NCBI GenBank assembly: GCA_036524855.1
Contig: DATDBL010000399.1
Location: 1 to 64,000 of the forward strand
Origin: Aldersonia sp036524855
Lineage (GTDB): Bacteria > Actinomycetota > Actinomycetes > Mycobacteriales > Mycobacteriaceae
Direction: 5' to 3'
DNA length: 64,000 bases
Position numbers and translations under genes: made by a program. Under the pieces are notes generated by a model that saw only the letters and a program-made list of their open reading frames with translations, was not told the origin of the DNA and searched no databases. Below are positions 53,323 to 63,104 of this stretch, in pieces (position 1 is the first letter of the stretch; every line of letters begins with the position of its first letter).

Positions 53323-53667
53323 GTGGCCGACCACATCCTCAGCGTCGACGGCAGCTTTCTCCTCATCCTGCGCTGCCTGCCGCGGTCCGGCGCCGAACCC
53401 GCCTGCGCTGCCATCGATGGGACGCTTGCCGACCTGACGTCGATGAATATCGCCGGTGTGGGCTTCCCGATCGCCGCGATCGAGGACCACCTCTGCGCCG
53501 CCCGGCCCGGCACCACCCGGCCCACCGCATGGTTCGGCACCTGGAACGGCGGAGTACCCGAAGGCAAGGTCCTGGCCATCGATCTGATCACCCACCAGAT
53601 ATTCGCCGACGACGCCACCACGGCCGCACGCTGGACCCGCCTCACCCTCGGCCAACCACGCGCATGA
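53323..53667 (+). CDS. Hypothetical protein, 114 residues
   Basis: GTG start at 53323 preceded by AGAAGGAG. The product is soluble (ILSVDGSFLLILRCLPRSG, then WTRLTLGQPRA at the end), without signal peptide or membrane helix and with no motif I recognise. It follows the DUF5313 gene on the same strand after about 130 bases and may be in its transcript. Confidence 0.6.
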   Translation: MADHILSVDGSFLLILRCLPRSGAEPACAAIDGTLADLTSMNIAGVGFPIAAIEDHLCAARPGTTRPTAWFGTWNGGVPEGKVLAIDLITHQIFADDATTAARWTRLTLGQPRA

Positions 53668-53770
53668 GACACGAGCAACCCACCCCACGCGGGCGGCCCC
53701 GCCGCCGCGATCCGGTCGGTCCCTGATGAAACGACAACGCCGATGATCGACATGACCCAGGTCGCCGCCG

Positions 53771-54125
53771 GTGACCCACGCCTGCGGCCTTCCTCCAACC
53801 CAGCACACCACCCAGGTCGCCCGTCGAGGCAAGCTGGTCGACGCGCACCGTCCGGGCCTGATCGCGTCGAGAGACAACGGCGTACTCACCTACGACACCG
53901 ACAGCACCGACTGCGAGATCATCCTCACCATGCGCGCCTGCGGCAATGGGGCGGCGTCGGAACCGCACCCGTCGAACGCGTCATCGAAATCGCTCGCGCC
54001 CAAGACTGTTCGCGGTTGTGGCAGGTCACCACGAACGACAACGTCGACTCCATCCGGTTCTACCAACGACGCGGGTTCGGGCCGTCGACCGTCCGCTGCG
54101 ACGCGGTGGACTACGCACGGCGGCA
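53771..54125 (+). pseudogene. GNAT acetyltransferase remnant
   Basis: Two frames together recall a GNAT protein. The first reads ARRGKLVDAHRPGLIAS and VLTYDTDSTDCEIILTMRA; the next continues GVGTAPVERVIEIARAQD and RLWQVTTNDNVDSIRFYQRRGF. The frame changes near 53940 by a net loss of one base (or gain of two). The gene lacks a proper start and end: after FYQRRGF and a few more residues the sequence changes into a thiamine-diphosphate enzyme in the same frame. It is debris at a recombination point. Confidence 0.7.
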
Positions 54126-54126
54126 C

Positions 54127-55245
54127 GGGGACCGGGCTCGGCAGTTCGACAACGCCCAGCCCGAGGTGCAGGCGCTGGCCGAGGCGCTCGACGTTCCGGT
54201 GTACGGCAACAGCCGCGCCCGCGGTGTGCTGCCGCACGATCACGAACTCAACGGCGGCAACATCGCCGGACTGGCAGCGTGCGGGCAGACACCCGACGTG
54301 GTCGTGGTTCTCGGCGCACGGACCTCACAGATGACGATCGGCCGCCGCGGCGCCGGGGTCCTCGGGCCGGACACGACACTCGTGCAGGTCGACGCCAACC
54401 CGGAAGAGCCCGGACGTAACGTCCCCGTCGACATCAGCTACATCGGCAGCATCGCGCAGTTCGCGCGCACCGTCCGCGACGCGGCCACCGGCCTGCAGGT
54501 CCGCGAGCGCACCGCCTGGCGTGCGGCGACGCGCGCGACCTACTTCTCCCTCGACCGGTACGAGGACGAGGCACGCAACCATGACGGCGACGGCATCCAT
54601 CCGTACTGGTTCGGCAGGCACATCGTCGACGCCCTCGCCGAGGACGCGATCGTGGTCGGCGACGGCAGCGAGGCCTACCACTGGGTCGAACCCATCGCCC
54701 GCACCGCGGGGCTGGGGCGCTGGATGGGGCACGGATACTTCGGGTGTCTGGGTATCGGCAGCCCGTTCGCGATCGGCGCACAGATCGCCCATCCCGACAC
54801 CCAGGTCGTGCAGGTAGTCGGCGACGGTTCCGTCGGATTCAACATCCAAGAGTTCGACACGATGGTGCGTCATCGACTGCCGATCATCACGGTCGTCAAC
54901 AGCAATCGGGCATGGGGCATTTCGGCGCACAGTCAGGACGCGTTGGCGGGTCGGCGGGTCATCTCCGACCTCCCGCTGACCGCCTTCCACGAGGTGATGG
55001 TCGCCTTCGGCGGGCACGGTGAACTCGTCACCGAGGTCGACCAGATCGGCCCCGCGTTCAAACGCGCCCTCGCCTCCGGACTTCCGGCGTGCATCAACAT
55101 CGTCACCGACCCCACCGTCGTGTCCCCGCGGGTCCGCGCGACCAACCGGGTGATGGCCGACAACGTCGGTCTGCGACCCGAGGACCGCCTCGCGCCCGAA
55201 GGCACACCCATCGCGGTGCCCTACTACGAACCCCTCGCACGCTGA
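54127..55245 (+). pseudogene. Thiamine-diphosphate enzyme (acetolactate synthase-like), N-terminal domain missing
   Basis: About 370 residues cover the central domain (QPEVQALAEALDVPVYGN, VVVLGARTS) and the diphosphate-binding domain with the motif GDGSVGFNIQEF followed by NSNRAWG. The N-terminal PYR domain, which carries the glutamate that activates thiamine diphosphate, is absent. The frame instead runs back into GNAT debris, giving a chimeric open frame from 53743. Without the PYR domain it should be inactive unless it pairs with another protein. Substrates in the superfamily include 2-oxoacids and 1,2-diketones. It heads a catabolic gene cluster. Confidence 0.8.
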
Positions 55246-55282
55246 GCAACCAACACCAAAACACAGATAGGGAGCCAAGACA

Positions 55283-55816
55283 ATGGCACTGACACTCGGC
55301 GATCCCCGCCAGGTCGGCTACGTCGTCAGCGACATCGAGGTCGCCATGAAGCACTGGCACACACGAATGAACATCGGGCCCTGGTTCTACAAGGAGGACA
55401 TCGGCGTCACCGAGTTCAGCTACTACGGACAGCCGGTGGACGTGCTGCCCAAGGTCTCGATCGCCATCGCGAACTCGGGGCACACCCAGATCGAGCTCAT
55501 CCAACTCCGCAACGACACCCCCTCGGCGTGGTCCGACTCCCTGCGCGTCAACGGCGACGGCCCCCAGCACATCGCCTACTGGACCGAACAGTACGACGAC
55601 GTGCACGCGGAACTGATTGCGGCGGGACTGACCGAAGCTCACCAGGGTCGGTGCGGAAACCGTGGCCGCTTCTCCTATTTCGTGCACGCCGATGTTCCCG
55701 GATCGGTGATCGAGCTGTCCGAGTACACCGGAGGCAAGCGCGCGTACTTCGAGTCCATCGCCGAAGCCGCCCGCAACTGGGACGGTACCGATCCCGTCCG
55801 GGTGCAGTCGGCATGA
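55283..55816 (+). CDS. VOC-superfamily (glyoxalase-like) protein
   Basis: A 177-residue glyoxalase/dioxygenase-fold protein starting ALTLGDPRQVGYVVSDIEVAM. Candidate metal ligands are His in GDGPQHIAYW and Glu in GSVIELSEYTGG, with another Glu in HTQIELIQL. AGGGAG precedes the ATG, and its stop overlaps the SDR gene (ATGA). The context suggests isomerisation, hydrolysis or ring cleavage of a ketone intermediate; the actual reaction is unknown. Confidence 0.87.
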   Translation: MALTLGDPRQVGYVVSDIEVAMKHWHTRMNIGPWFYKEDIGVTEFSYYGQPVDVLPKVSIAIANSGHTQIELIQLRNDTPSAWSDSLRVNGDGPQHIAYWTEQYDDVHAELIAAGLTEAHQGRCGNRGRFSYFVHADVPGSVIELSEYTGGKRAYFESIAEAARNWDGTDPVRVQSA

Positions 55817-56628
55817 CGACGCAGACAGAGCCCCAGGTTCCGCGCTCCGAGGCGGAGTTCGCCGACAGGGCCGTGCTCATCACCGGTGGCGCGAGCGGAA
55901 TCGGTGCTGCCACCGCCCGTCTGCTCGCCGCCCGCGGTGCGACCGTGGTTGTTGCCGACCTGCCGGGATCGGCAGGATCCGAGGTCGCCACGAGCATCGG
56001 TGGGAAGTTTTGCGAACTCGACGTCACCAGCGAGGAGCATAGGCGATCCACAGTCGCGGCGATCGTTGATGAGTACGGCCGCCTCGACGTCTTGATCAAC
56101 GCGGCCGGCATCGTCGGCGACGTCGTCAACGGTGCCCTCGACCGAATGACCCTCGCCGACTGGAAGCGGGTGCTGTCGGTCAATCTCGACGGCACGTTCC
56201 TCGGCTGTCGAGAGGCCGCGGTCGCGATGAAGAAGCGGGGGACCGGTGCCATCGTGAACCTGTCCTCGGTCGCGTCGTACTACCCGACGACGCAGAACGC
56301 GGCATACGGCACAAGCAAGGCGGCCGTCACCCAATTGACCAAGACCGTCGCGCTCTTCGGCGGCGAGGGTGACGCGAGGGTCCGCTGCAACTCCGTGCAC
56401 CCGGGGCAGATCGCGACCGACATGCTCAAGTCCATCAGGGCACAGCGCGCCGAACGCGGCGAACACGGCCGACCGACTGCGGCGCCGAGTTCGACCGATC
56501 GGATACCTCTCGGGGAAGGGTCGCCGAGCGAGGTGGCAGAGCTGGTCGCATTCCTTGCCTCCGACCGTGCCAGCTACATCACCGGCGCCGAGTTCACCGT
56601 CGACGGGGGCTGGCGGTTGCTGCGGTGA
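55813..56628 (+). CDS. Short-chain dehydrogenase/reductase
   Basis: A 271-residue classical SDR. The cofactor motif is TGGASGIG; NAAG follows; the catalytic tetrad residues are Ser in LSSVAS and YxxxK in YGTSKAAV. The C-terminal FTVDGGW is conserved. The acidic residue after the second strand (VADLPG) favours NAD(H). It likely oxidises an alcohol to a ketone that feeds the monooxygenase in the same cluster (inference). Confidence 0.93.
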   Translation: MTTQTEPQVPRSEAEFADRAVLITGGASGIGAATARLLAARGATVVVADLPGSAGSEVATSIGGKFCELDVTSEEHRRSTVAAIVDEYGRLDVLINAAGIVGDVVNGALDRMTLADWKRVLSVNLDGTFLGCREAAVAMKKRGTGAIVNLSSVASYYPTTQNAAYGTSKAAVTQLTKTVALFGGEGDARVRCNSVHPGQIATDMLKSIRAQRAERGEHGRPTAAPSSTDRIPLGEGSPSEVAELVAFLASDRASYITGAEFTVDGGWRLLR

Positions 56629-56693
56629 CCGCGATCGGACACGAACTGGAAGCAGCGCGCCGAGTTCTCGGCGTCGAAACAGGAGAACGAAAG

Positions 56694-58073
56694 ATGAAGC
56701 CGTACCGGTCGATCAACCCCACCACGGGGAGCGTCGAGGCCGAGTACCCGCCGATGGCCCGCGGCGAGATCGCCCGGGCCGTCGCCGGAGCCGACGCCGG
56801 ATACCGCACATGGTCGAGCCGCGGGATCGACGACCGTTCCCGCGTGCTGTCCGCGGTCGCCCGAACCATCCGAACCCGCGGTGACGATCTCGCCGCGCTC
56901 GCCACTCGGGAAATGGGCAAGACCGTCCGCGAGGCGCGCGGCGAGGTCGAGCTGGTGGCGCGGATCTTCGACTACTACGCCAGTCAGGGACCCCGGCTGC
57001 TCGAGCCCGAGCACCTCCAGCCGGCCAGCGGCGATGACGCCAAGGTGATTCTGCAACCGGTCGGGGTTCTGCTCGGCATCATGCCGTGGAACTACCCGTA
57101 CTACCAGATCGCGCGGTTCGCGGCGCCGAACATCCTGCTCGGCAACAGCATCCTGCTCAAACACGCCCGCAACGTGCCGCAGTGCGCGCTGGCGTTCGAG
57201 CAGGTACTGCACGACGCCGGTGTCCCGCGCGACGTCTACGTCAACCTGTTCGCCGACACCGCCGACATCGAATCGATCATCGCCGACCCGCGCGTGCAGG
57301 GCGTGTCGCTGACCGGCTCCGAAGCCGCCGGCGCGGTGGTGGCCGAGGCAGCAGGACGTCACCTGACCAAGGTCGTTCTCGAACTCGGCGGATCTGACCC
57401 CTTCCTCGTCCTCGACGACGCCGACCTCGACGCCACTGTCACCTGCGCGGTCACCGGGCGCATCACCAACGCCGGTCAGGCCTGCACCGCGGCCAAGCGG
57501 TTCATCGTCCTCGACCGCTACTTCGACGACTTCGTCGATCGCTACGCACGACGATGCGCGGAGCTGACGATCGGCGACCCGGCCCGACCCGACACCGAAC
57601 TCGGACCGATGTCGTCGGAACAGGCCCTGGCCGAGGTACACGAACTCGTCGACGACGCCGTGTCCCACGGTGCCGTCGCCGTGTGTGGCGGGCGGCGAAG
57701 CGACCGCGAAGGCGCGTTCTACGAACCCACCCTGCTGACCGGTGTCGACGACCGGATGCGCGTCCACACCGAGGAGGTGTTCGGGCCCGTCGCCGTCGCG
57801 TACCGGGTGGCGAGCATCGACGAGGCAGTCGCCCTGGCGAACCAGTCGCCGTACGGGCTCGGAGCGGCCGTGTTCACGTCGAACACCGACCTGGCCGAGG
57901 ATGTCGCGGCCCGCCTCGACGTCGGGATGGTCACCATCAACGGCACCAACAAGAGCCAGCCCGATCTCCCCTTCGGTGGCATCAAACGCTCGGGCGTCGG
58001 GCGTGAACTCGGACGATTCGGACTCGAAGAGTTCGCAAACCGCAAGCTGATCCGAAAAGCAGCAGCCGCCTGA
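56694..58073 (+). CDS. NAD(P)-dependent aldehyde dehydrogenase (succinate-semialdehyde type)
   Basis: A 459-residue ALDH. The catalytic cysteine lies in NAGQACTAAKR, the general-base glutamate in LELGGSDPF, the cofactor site in MPWNYPYYQ and SLTGSEAAG, and the C-terminal PFGGIKRSGVGREL is conserved. Sequence style is closest to succinate-semialdehyde dehydrogenases of the GabD2 kind. The ATG at 56694 has AGGAG upstream; the frame is open farther upstream without conservation. It would oxidise the aldehyde produced by earlier steps to an acid. Confidence 0.93.
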   Translation: MKPYRSINPTTGSVEAEYPPMARGEIARAVAGADAGYRTWSSRGIDDRSRVLSAVARTIRTRGDDLAALATREMGKTVREARGEVELVARIFDYYASQGPRLLEPEHLQPASGDDAKVILQPVGVLLGIMPWNYPYYQIARFAAPNILLGNSILLKHARNVPQCALAFEQVLHDAGVPRDVYVNLFADTADIESIIADPRVQGVSLTGSEAAGAVVAEAAGRHLTKVVLELGGSDPFLVLDDADLDATVTCAVTGRITNAGQACTAAKRFIVLDRYFDDFVDRYARRCAELTIGDPARPDTELGPMSSEQALAEVHELVDDAVSHGAVAVCGGRRSDREGAFYEPTLLTGVDDRMRVHTEEVFGPVAVAYRVASIDEAVALANQSPYGLGAAVFTSNTDLAEDVAARLDVGMVTINGTNKSQPDLPFGGIKRSGVGRELGRFGLEEFANRKLIRKAAAA

Positions 58074-58117
58074 GTGGCTGCGTGGGTCACCACCACACCT
58101 GGAAATAGGAAACCCTG

Positions 58118-58681
58118 ATGAGAATCCGCAAAATCGCCACGTTCACCGAGGAAACCCGCATCGAGGGCTTCAAAGAGGCCGAGACGCCGCTGGTCCTCGC
58201 GTCGGCCATGGCGGTCATCGAGAACCCATTCGCCGGCAGGTACGTGCAGAACCTGTTCCCGCTGGTCGAGGAGTACTCGGAAGGCCTGGGCGAACTCCTC
58301 CCGCAGCGCGCCGTTGCCTGCCTCCCGGGCGGGGCGGAGTCCGTGGAGGTCTTCGGCAAGGGTGGCCTCGTGGGCACCGACGGTGAGATCGAGCACTCCT
58401 CCGCGATCATCCACACCATGCGCTTCGGCACCCCGATCCGCGACCGCGTGCAGGCCAAGAACCTCCTGGTCGGCTGCGACAAGCGCGGCGCCGCCGGGTC
58501 CACCCTGGACATCCCGCTCATCCACACGCGGGCCGACAAGGCCCGAGGCCACTACATGTCCCACGAGGTGCGGATCCCGGATGCGCCCCGCCCCAACGAG
58601 ATCCTCATCGTCTTCACCGCCGGCAACGGATCGCGCCCCCACCCCCGCAGCGGCTCGTTCGGCCACGAGCTGACCGCCTAG
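58118..58681 (+). CDS. Amino-acid-synthesis family protein (AA_synth, DUF1185)
   Basis: A 187-residue protein of the AA_synth family, recognised by KIATFTEETRIEG, VIENPFAGRYVQNL and the final GNGSRPHPRSG. The family name comes from early complementation reports; the enzymatic activity is not established. Members recur next to flavin monooxygenases and dehydrogenases in catabolic clusters, as here. The ATG has AGGA eight bases upstream. Confidence 0.85.
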   Translation: MRIRKIATFTEETRIEGFKEAETPLVLASAMAVIENPFAGRYVQNLFPLVEEYSEGLGELLPQRAVACLPGGAESVEVFGKGGLVGTDGEIEHSSAIIHTMRFGTPIRDRVQAKNLLVGCDKRGAAGSTLDIPLIHTRADKARGHYMSHEVRIPDAPRPNEILIVFTAGNGSRPHPRSGSFGHELTA

Positions 58682-58731
58682 GCCACCGCGAATCCGTCCG
58701 CGACCACCACCTGAGAAACCACGGAGCAACC

Positions 58732-60357
58732 ATGAACACCATCCCGTCATCGGTCGATGTCCTCGTCATCGGCGCGGGCTTCGGCGGCATCTACGCCGTC
58801 GCCAAGTTCAAGCAGCAGGGCATGAGCGTGGCCTGCCTCGACCAGAACGACGGACCCGGCGGCGCGTGGAACCAGAACCGCTACCCCGGCGCCCGCGTCG
58901 ACTCGAACAGCCGCTTCTACGCCATGACCCACGACCCCGACGTCTACCAGGACTGGACGCCCCGGGAGGAGTTCTCCGACAGCGCCGAGATGCGCCGGTA
59001 CTTCGAGTGGCTGGTCGAGCGCCTCGGCGTCGACGACGACATCGCCTACGGCCGCACCGTCACCCGTGCCGCCTACGACGAGTCCACCTCCCGCTGGGAG
59101 GTCGCCACCGCGGACGGCGCCGTTGTGGAGGCCACCTACCTCGTGCTGGCGATCGGCAGCCTCAACACCCCCAACGCCCCGCAGCTCCCCGGCCAGGACG
59201 TCTTCGCGGGCACCGTGGTGCACACCAGCTCCTGGCCCGCCACCGAGGTCCCCAACCTGCACGGCCGGGTCGGCGTGGTCGGCACCGGCTCGAGCGGCAT
59301 CCAGGTCGCCACCCAGCTCAGCGCTACAGCTGAGAAGCTTTACGTCCTGCAACGGACCCCGCAGTACACCCTGCCGCTGGGCAACCACCCGGCCGACCCG
59401 GCCGAACGCGACGCGATCCTGCGCGACTTCGCCGGCACCCGCGAGCAGATCTTCGCCGCGCCCAAGGGCCGCCCGGTGCCCGAAACCCAGTACGCCCTGG
59501 CCGCCCTGCCGGCCGACGAGCAGCAACGCCTGCTCGAGGAGGGCTGGAACCAGGGCGGCAACATCCTCTTGGGCATGTTCACCGACCTGTTCACCGACCC
59601 GAACGCCAACGACGTCTTCTCCGACTTCGTGCGGGCCAAGATCCGCTCCACCGTCACCGACCCCGAGACCGCCGAGCTGCTGACCCCCACCTACGGGATC
59701 GGCGCCAAGCGCATCGTCCGCGACTCCGGCTTCTACCATGCCCTCAACCGCCCCAACACCCACCTCGTCTCCCTGGCCGGCAACCCCATCGTCGAGCTGA
59801 CCGAGACCGGACTGCAGACCGAGAACGAGCACATCGAGTTGGACGTGCTCGTCATGGCCACCGGCTTCGACGCCATGACCGGTCCGCTGTTCCGCATCGA
59901 CCTCTACGGCGAGAACGGCGTCCTGCTCGAGGACCAGTGGAACTCCGGCGAGCGGATCGACTCGATGGGCGGCCTCATGGTCAACGGCTTCCCCAACATG
60001 TTCATCATCGGCGGCGCCCAATCCCCGGCCGTGCACGTCAGCGTCCCGGTGCTCAACGAATACATGGTCGACCAAGCCAGCGACATCATCGATCTGGCGC
60101 AGGCCCAGCAGGCCGGATCCGTCCAGCCGCCGGTCGAGTACTGCACCCGATGGACCGAACTGGTCACCGAGGCCGGCCAGGGCTCCATCACCAACACCGT
60201 GGCCAGCTGGTTCAACGGTGGCAACATCGACGGCAAACCACGGGCCTTCCTGACCTACCAGGGTGGCTTCGTGAACTACCAGACCTACTTCAACGGCCTG
60301 GACAAGCAGCGCCTGCTCGAGCCGCCGCGCGAACTCGCCGAATCCGCCGCGGCCTAG
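58732..60357 (+). CDS. Baeyer-Villiger monooxygenase (cyclohexanone-monooxygenase-like)
   Basis: A 541-residue type I flavin monooxygenase. FAD site GAGFGGIYA at the N-terminus, the BVMO fingerprint FAGTVVHTSSW (FxGxxxHxxxW) near residue 160, and NADPH site GTGSSGIQ are all present, as are the conserved GGAWNQNRYPG and MATGFDAMTG. It inserts oxygen next to a ketone to give an ester or lactone. It closes the cluster. With the SDR, VOC and ALDH it suggests degradation of a cyclic or aryl ketone; the substrate is not known. Confidence 0.94.
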   Translation: MNTIPSSVDVLVIGAGFGGIYAVAKFKQQGMSVACLDQNDGPGGAWNQNRYPGARVDSNSRFYAMTHDPDVYQDWTPREEFSDSAEMRRYFEWLVERLGVDDDIAYGRTVTRAAYDESTSRWEVATADGAVVEATYLVLAIGSLNTPNAPQLPGQDVFAGTVVHTSSWPATEVPNLHGRVGVVGTGSSGIQVATQLSATAEKLYVLQRTPQYTLPLGNHPADPAERDAILRDFAGTREQIFAAPKGRPVPETQYALAALPADEQQRLLEEGWNQGGNILLGMFTDLFTDPNANDVFSDFVRAKIRSTVTDPETAELLTPTYGIGAKRIVRDSGFYHALNRPNTHLVSLAGNPIVELTETGLQTENEHIELDVLVMATGFDAMTGPLFRIDLYGENGVLLEDQWNSGERIDSMGGLMVNGFPNMFIIGGAQSPAVHVSVPVLNEYMVDQASDIIDLAQAQQAGSVQPPVEYCTRWTELVTEAGQGSITNTVASWFNGGNIDGKPRAFLTYQGGFVNYQTYFNGLDKQRLLEPPRELAESAAA

Positions 60358-60398
60358 CCTAGCGCCAGTGACGAGCGTAAACCGACTCCGACCGCCTC

Positions 60399-60668
60399 TT
60401 GGCGCGGTTACTGGTCGAGGCCGACCGCGACATGATCGAAGAACTCGTAGCAATGCGGAAGACGAAAGGTATCACCCAGGCGGAGGTTGCGCGCAGGATC
60501 GGTCGCGATCCTGCGGTTGTGTCGAACTTCGAACGTCTCGGGTCCGACCCGCATCTGTCGACGATCCGGCGGTATGCGCGTGCGATCGACGCGCGAGTGA
60601 CCCACGCAGTCGTCTCGGTAAGCGACACGTCGTCGGATGGCGGCGTCAAAATGGGCCGACTGGCATGA
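60399..60668 (+). CDS. XRE-family helix-turn-helix protein (antitoxin-like)
   Basis: Up to 89 residues with an XRE domain: LVAMRKTKGITQAEVARRIG and RDPAVVSNFERLGSDPHLSTIRRYA (cores). It resembles HigA-type antitoxins, but no toxin gene is adjacent. The start is either the TTG at 60399, which keeps the conserved LVEADRDMIEEL helix, or the ATG at 60432. It lies 42 bases after the monooxygenase and just before an IS607 element, so a partner could have been lost. Confidence 0.6.
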   Translation: MARLLVEADRDMIEELVAMRKTKGITQAEVARRIGRDPAVVSNFERLGSDPHLSTIRRYARAIDARVTHAVVSVSDTSSDGGVKMGRLA

Positions 60669-60872
60669 ATCGACGGCGTGGACTGGGCGGTGCGCGAAGC
60701 CCCGTCGAACGCCTTCGGCCGGCGCATCTCGGCGCGGTCGAACGGGCGTCGAGGGCCGGCCACGCCACCGACACGACCGCGGCGACAGCGGGGGTGCTGA
60801 CTATGCGCCTGTAGTGTTGTTGAAGTGAGTTTGAGTGCTATCGAGTGAGTCCGTGCATGTAGTCTGGTCGGT

Positions 60873-61466
60873 ATGAATCTGACCGAGTGGGCGCATGCGA
60901 ATGGCGTTCACCCGCAGACCGCGCGGAAGTGGTTTCGGGAGGGGAATCTGCCGGTGCCCGCCACACGAGTCGGTCCGCGCACGATCTTGGTGAATGTGGA
61001 GGCGAACTCGACCCCGGTCGATGCCGAGGGTGTCGGCCTGTACGCACGGGTGTCCGCACATGATCAGAAGGCCGATCTGGAGCGGCAGACCGCCAGGCTC
61101 ACTCGGTGGGCTGCGCAGGCGGGTCACCGGGTGGTGCGCGTGGAGGCCGAGGTGGGGTCCGCAATGAACGGGGCGCGCACGAAGGCGCGACGACTGCTGT
61201 CGGACCCGGCGGTTACGGTCGTGGTCGTGGAACACCGTGACCGGCTGGGTTGCATGAACACCGAACTGGTCGAGGCTGCCCTGTCGGCGTCCGGACGGCG
61301 CCTGGTCGTCCTCGACGACGGTGAGGTCGCCGATGATCTCGTTCGTGACATGACCGAGGTGCTGACCTGGTTCTGCGCCCGATCCTACGGGCGCCGGTCG
61401 GCGAAGAACCGGGCGACACGAGCGATGCGGTGCGCTGCCGATCCGGGCGGTGGCCAGACCGCATGA
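60873..61466 (+). CDS. tnpA: IS607 TnpA serine recombinase
   Basis: 197 residues. It has an N-terminal MerR-like helix-turn-helix (LTEWAHANGVHPQTARKWFREG) and then a serine-resolvase catalytic domain. The nucleophilic serine is in YARVSAHDQKADLERQ, with the supporting Arg/Asp in EHRDRLGCM. The order (DNA binding first, catalysis second) is diagnostic of IS607 transposases. Its stop overlaps the tnpB ATG. It looks intact. Confidence 0.92.
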   Translation: MNLTEWAHANGVHPQTARKWFREGNLPVPATRVGPRTILVNVEANSTPVDAEGVGLYARVSAHDQKADLERQTARLTRWAAQAGHRVVRVEAEVGSAMNGARTKARRLLSDPAVTVVVVEHRDRLGCMNTELVEAALSASGRRLVVLDDGEVADDLVRDMTEVLTWFCARSYGRRSAKNRATRAMRCAADPGGGQTA

Positions 61467-63104
61467 GCACAGGTGGGCGCACAGCATCGGGGCTGCGGCA
61501 GATCGCTGACCCCTTTGTCGTCACGCCCCCGAAAGGGGTGCGTACCCGCACCCGGGTGCGGCCCACCTCGTCGGAAGGGGCTGCGCTCGAGCGCATCGGG
61601 GTGTTCCTCGGTGGGGTGTATCGGCAGGCACTGGCCTCGCGGGTGCGCCTGGGTCGGGTCGGTGCACATGATCAGGCGACGTGGCGGGCACACGAGAAAC
61701 GGCGCCTGACCGGCTTGTCGTCGTCGCGGTGGGCCGGCGCACTGACCCGGACCGCGATCGACTCCTACCACCTGGGAATGCGCGGCCTGTCCGCCGAGGC
61801 AGCGTCCCTGCGTGCGGCGATCGAGACGATCGGGGCGCGGATGAACGCACCCGTCGCCCGGGGCCGGGTCGCCACCCCGGGGGTGCCCGCGGGCCACGCC
61901 CGTGCGCGGGTACGCGAGCGAGGGCGAGCGGTTCGCCAAGTCCTGCCGCAAGACCCAGCTGGAACATCGCCTGGCGGTCGTCGCCGGGCGGCTCGAGTCC
62001 GGGCGCCCGCGCATCGTCGCCGGTGGCGGGCGGCTGTGGCGGCGCCGCCGCCACCTCGACGAGGCCGCGATGAGCGTGCCCGAGTGGGAGCAGCGTTGGA
62101 CCCAGGAGCGCATGTTCCTCACCGCCGACGGGGAGAGCGGCAAACGGTGCGGGAACGAAACCATTCGCGTCACCGACGACGGCATCCTCACGATCAAGGT
62201 GCCCGCCGCCCTGGTGAGCGAACTGGGCATCGCGCGGCTCACGATCGCTGCACCGGTATCGCTGGGCACCCACCGAGGTGACGAGTGGGCCGACCGGATC
62301 GTAGGGAACCAGGGCATCCGCTACGACCTGCACCGAGATGCACGCGGACGCTGGTACATCGACGCATCCTGGAGCTACCCGCAGGCGGCGGCGGTCCCGC
62401 TCGAGGTGCTGCGGGCTCGGCGCACGCTCGGGGTGGACCTGGGCGACGGCCATATCGACGCCGCGGTGATCGACCCGGACGGCAACGTCGTCGGTACCCC
62501 GCGACGGATCGACTACACCATCGACGCGATCACCAGCCACCGTGACGCCCAGGTGCGCCACGTCGTCACCCGGCTGATCCACGCCGCCAGGCAGGCCGGG
62601 TGTGCCTCGATCAGCATCGAGAACCTGGGCTTCGACGACGCCCGAGCCACCGGGCGCGAGACGATGGGCACAGGCAGACGCGGGAAACGGTTCCGGCGCA
62701 CCGTTGCCGGCCTGCCGACAGGAAAGTTCCGGGACCGGCTGGTCGCGATGGCCGCGACGGCGGGGCTCGCGGTGATCGCCGTCGATCCGGCCTATACGCC
62801 CTCGCGCTGGGGCACCCAACACTGGCTGCCCGCACTGAAGGCTTCCGATCCGACCGTCGACGCACACCGTGCCGCCGCCGTCGTGATCGGCAGGAGAAGT
62901 CTTGGCCACCGTGCCGGCGTAAGCCGGTCGGACCCTGCACGCGACAGAGGACGCGTGCAGGCCAACCGACCCGAACAGTCGCACACGGCACCGGGACTCC
63001 TCGCTCGCGTGTCACCGGTCGGCCGAGGGCGCACGACGCCGCAGGCCCACCGGATACGTGAATACACGCGCAGCGCCGTCGGCACCGTTCGGACGGCAGG
63101 GTGA
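61463..63104 (+). pseudogene. tnpB: IS607 TnpB (RNA-guided nuclease family), one-base insertion
   Basis: Two frames give about 546 codons in total (length 3n+1). The N-terminal frame reaches about ARMNAPVARGR, and the second frame continues YASEGERFAKSCRKTQLEH. The extra base lies between about 61858 and 61900, perhaps in the run CCCCGGGGG at 61875-61883. All three RuvC acids are in the second frame: Asp in LGVDLGDGHID, Glu in SISIENLGF, and Asp in TVDAHRAAAVVIGRR. The usual CxxC zinc ribbon before the last Asp is missing, the interval reading DPAYTPSRWGTQHW, which is seen in some IS607-linked TnpBs. The guide RNA would be expected at the 3' end. Confidence 0.82.
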
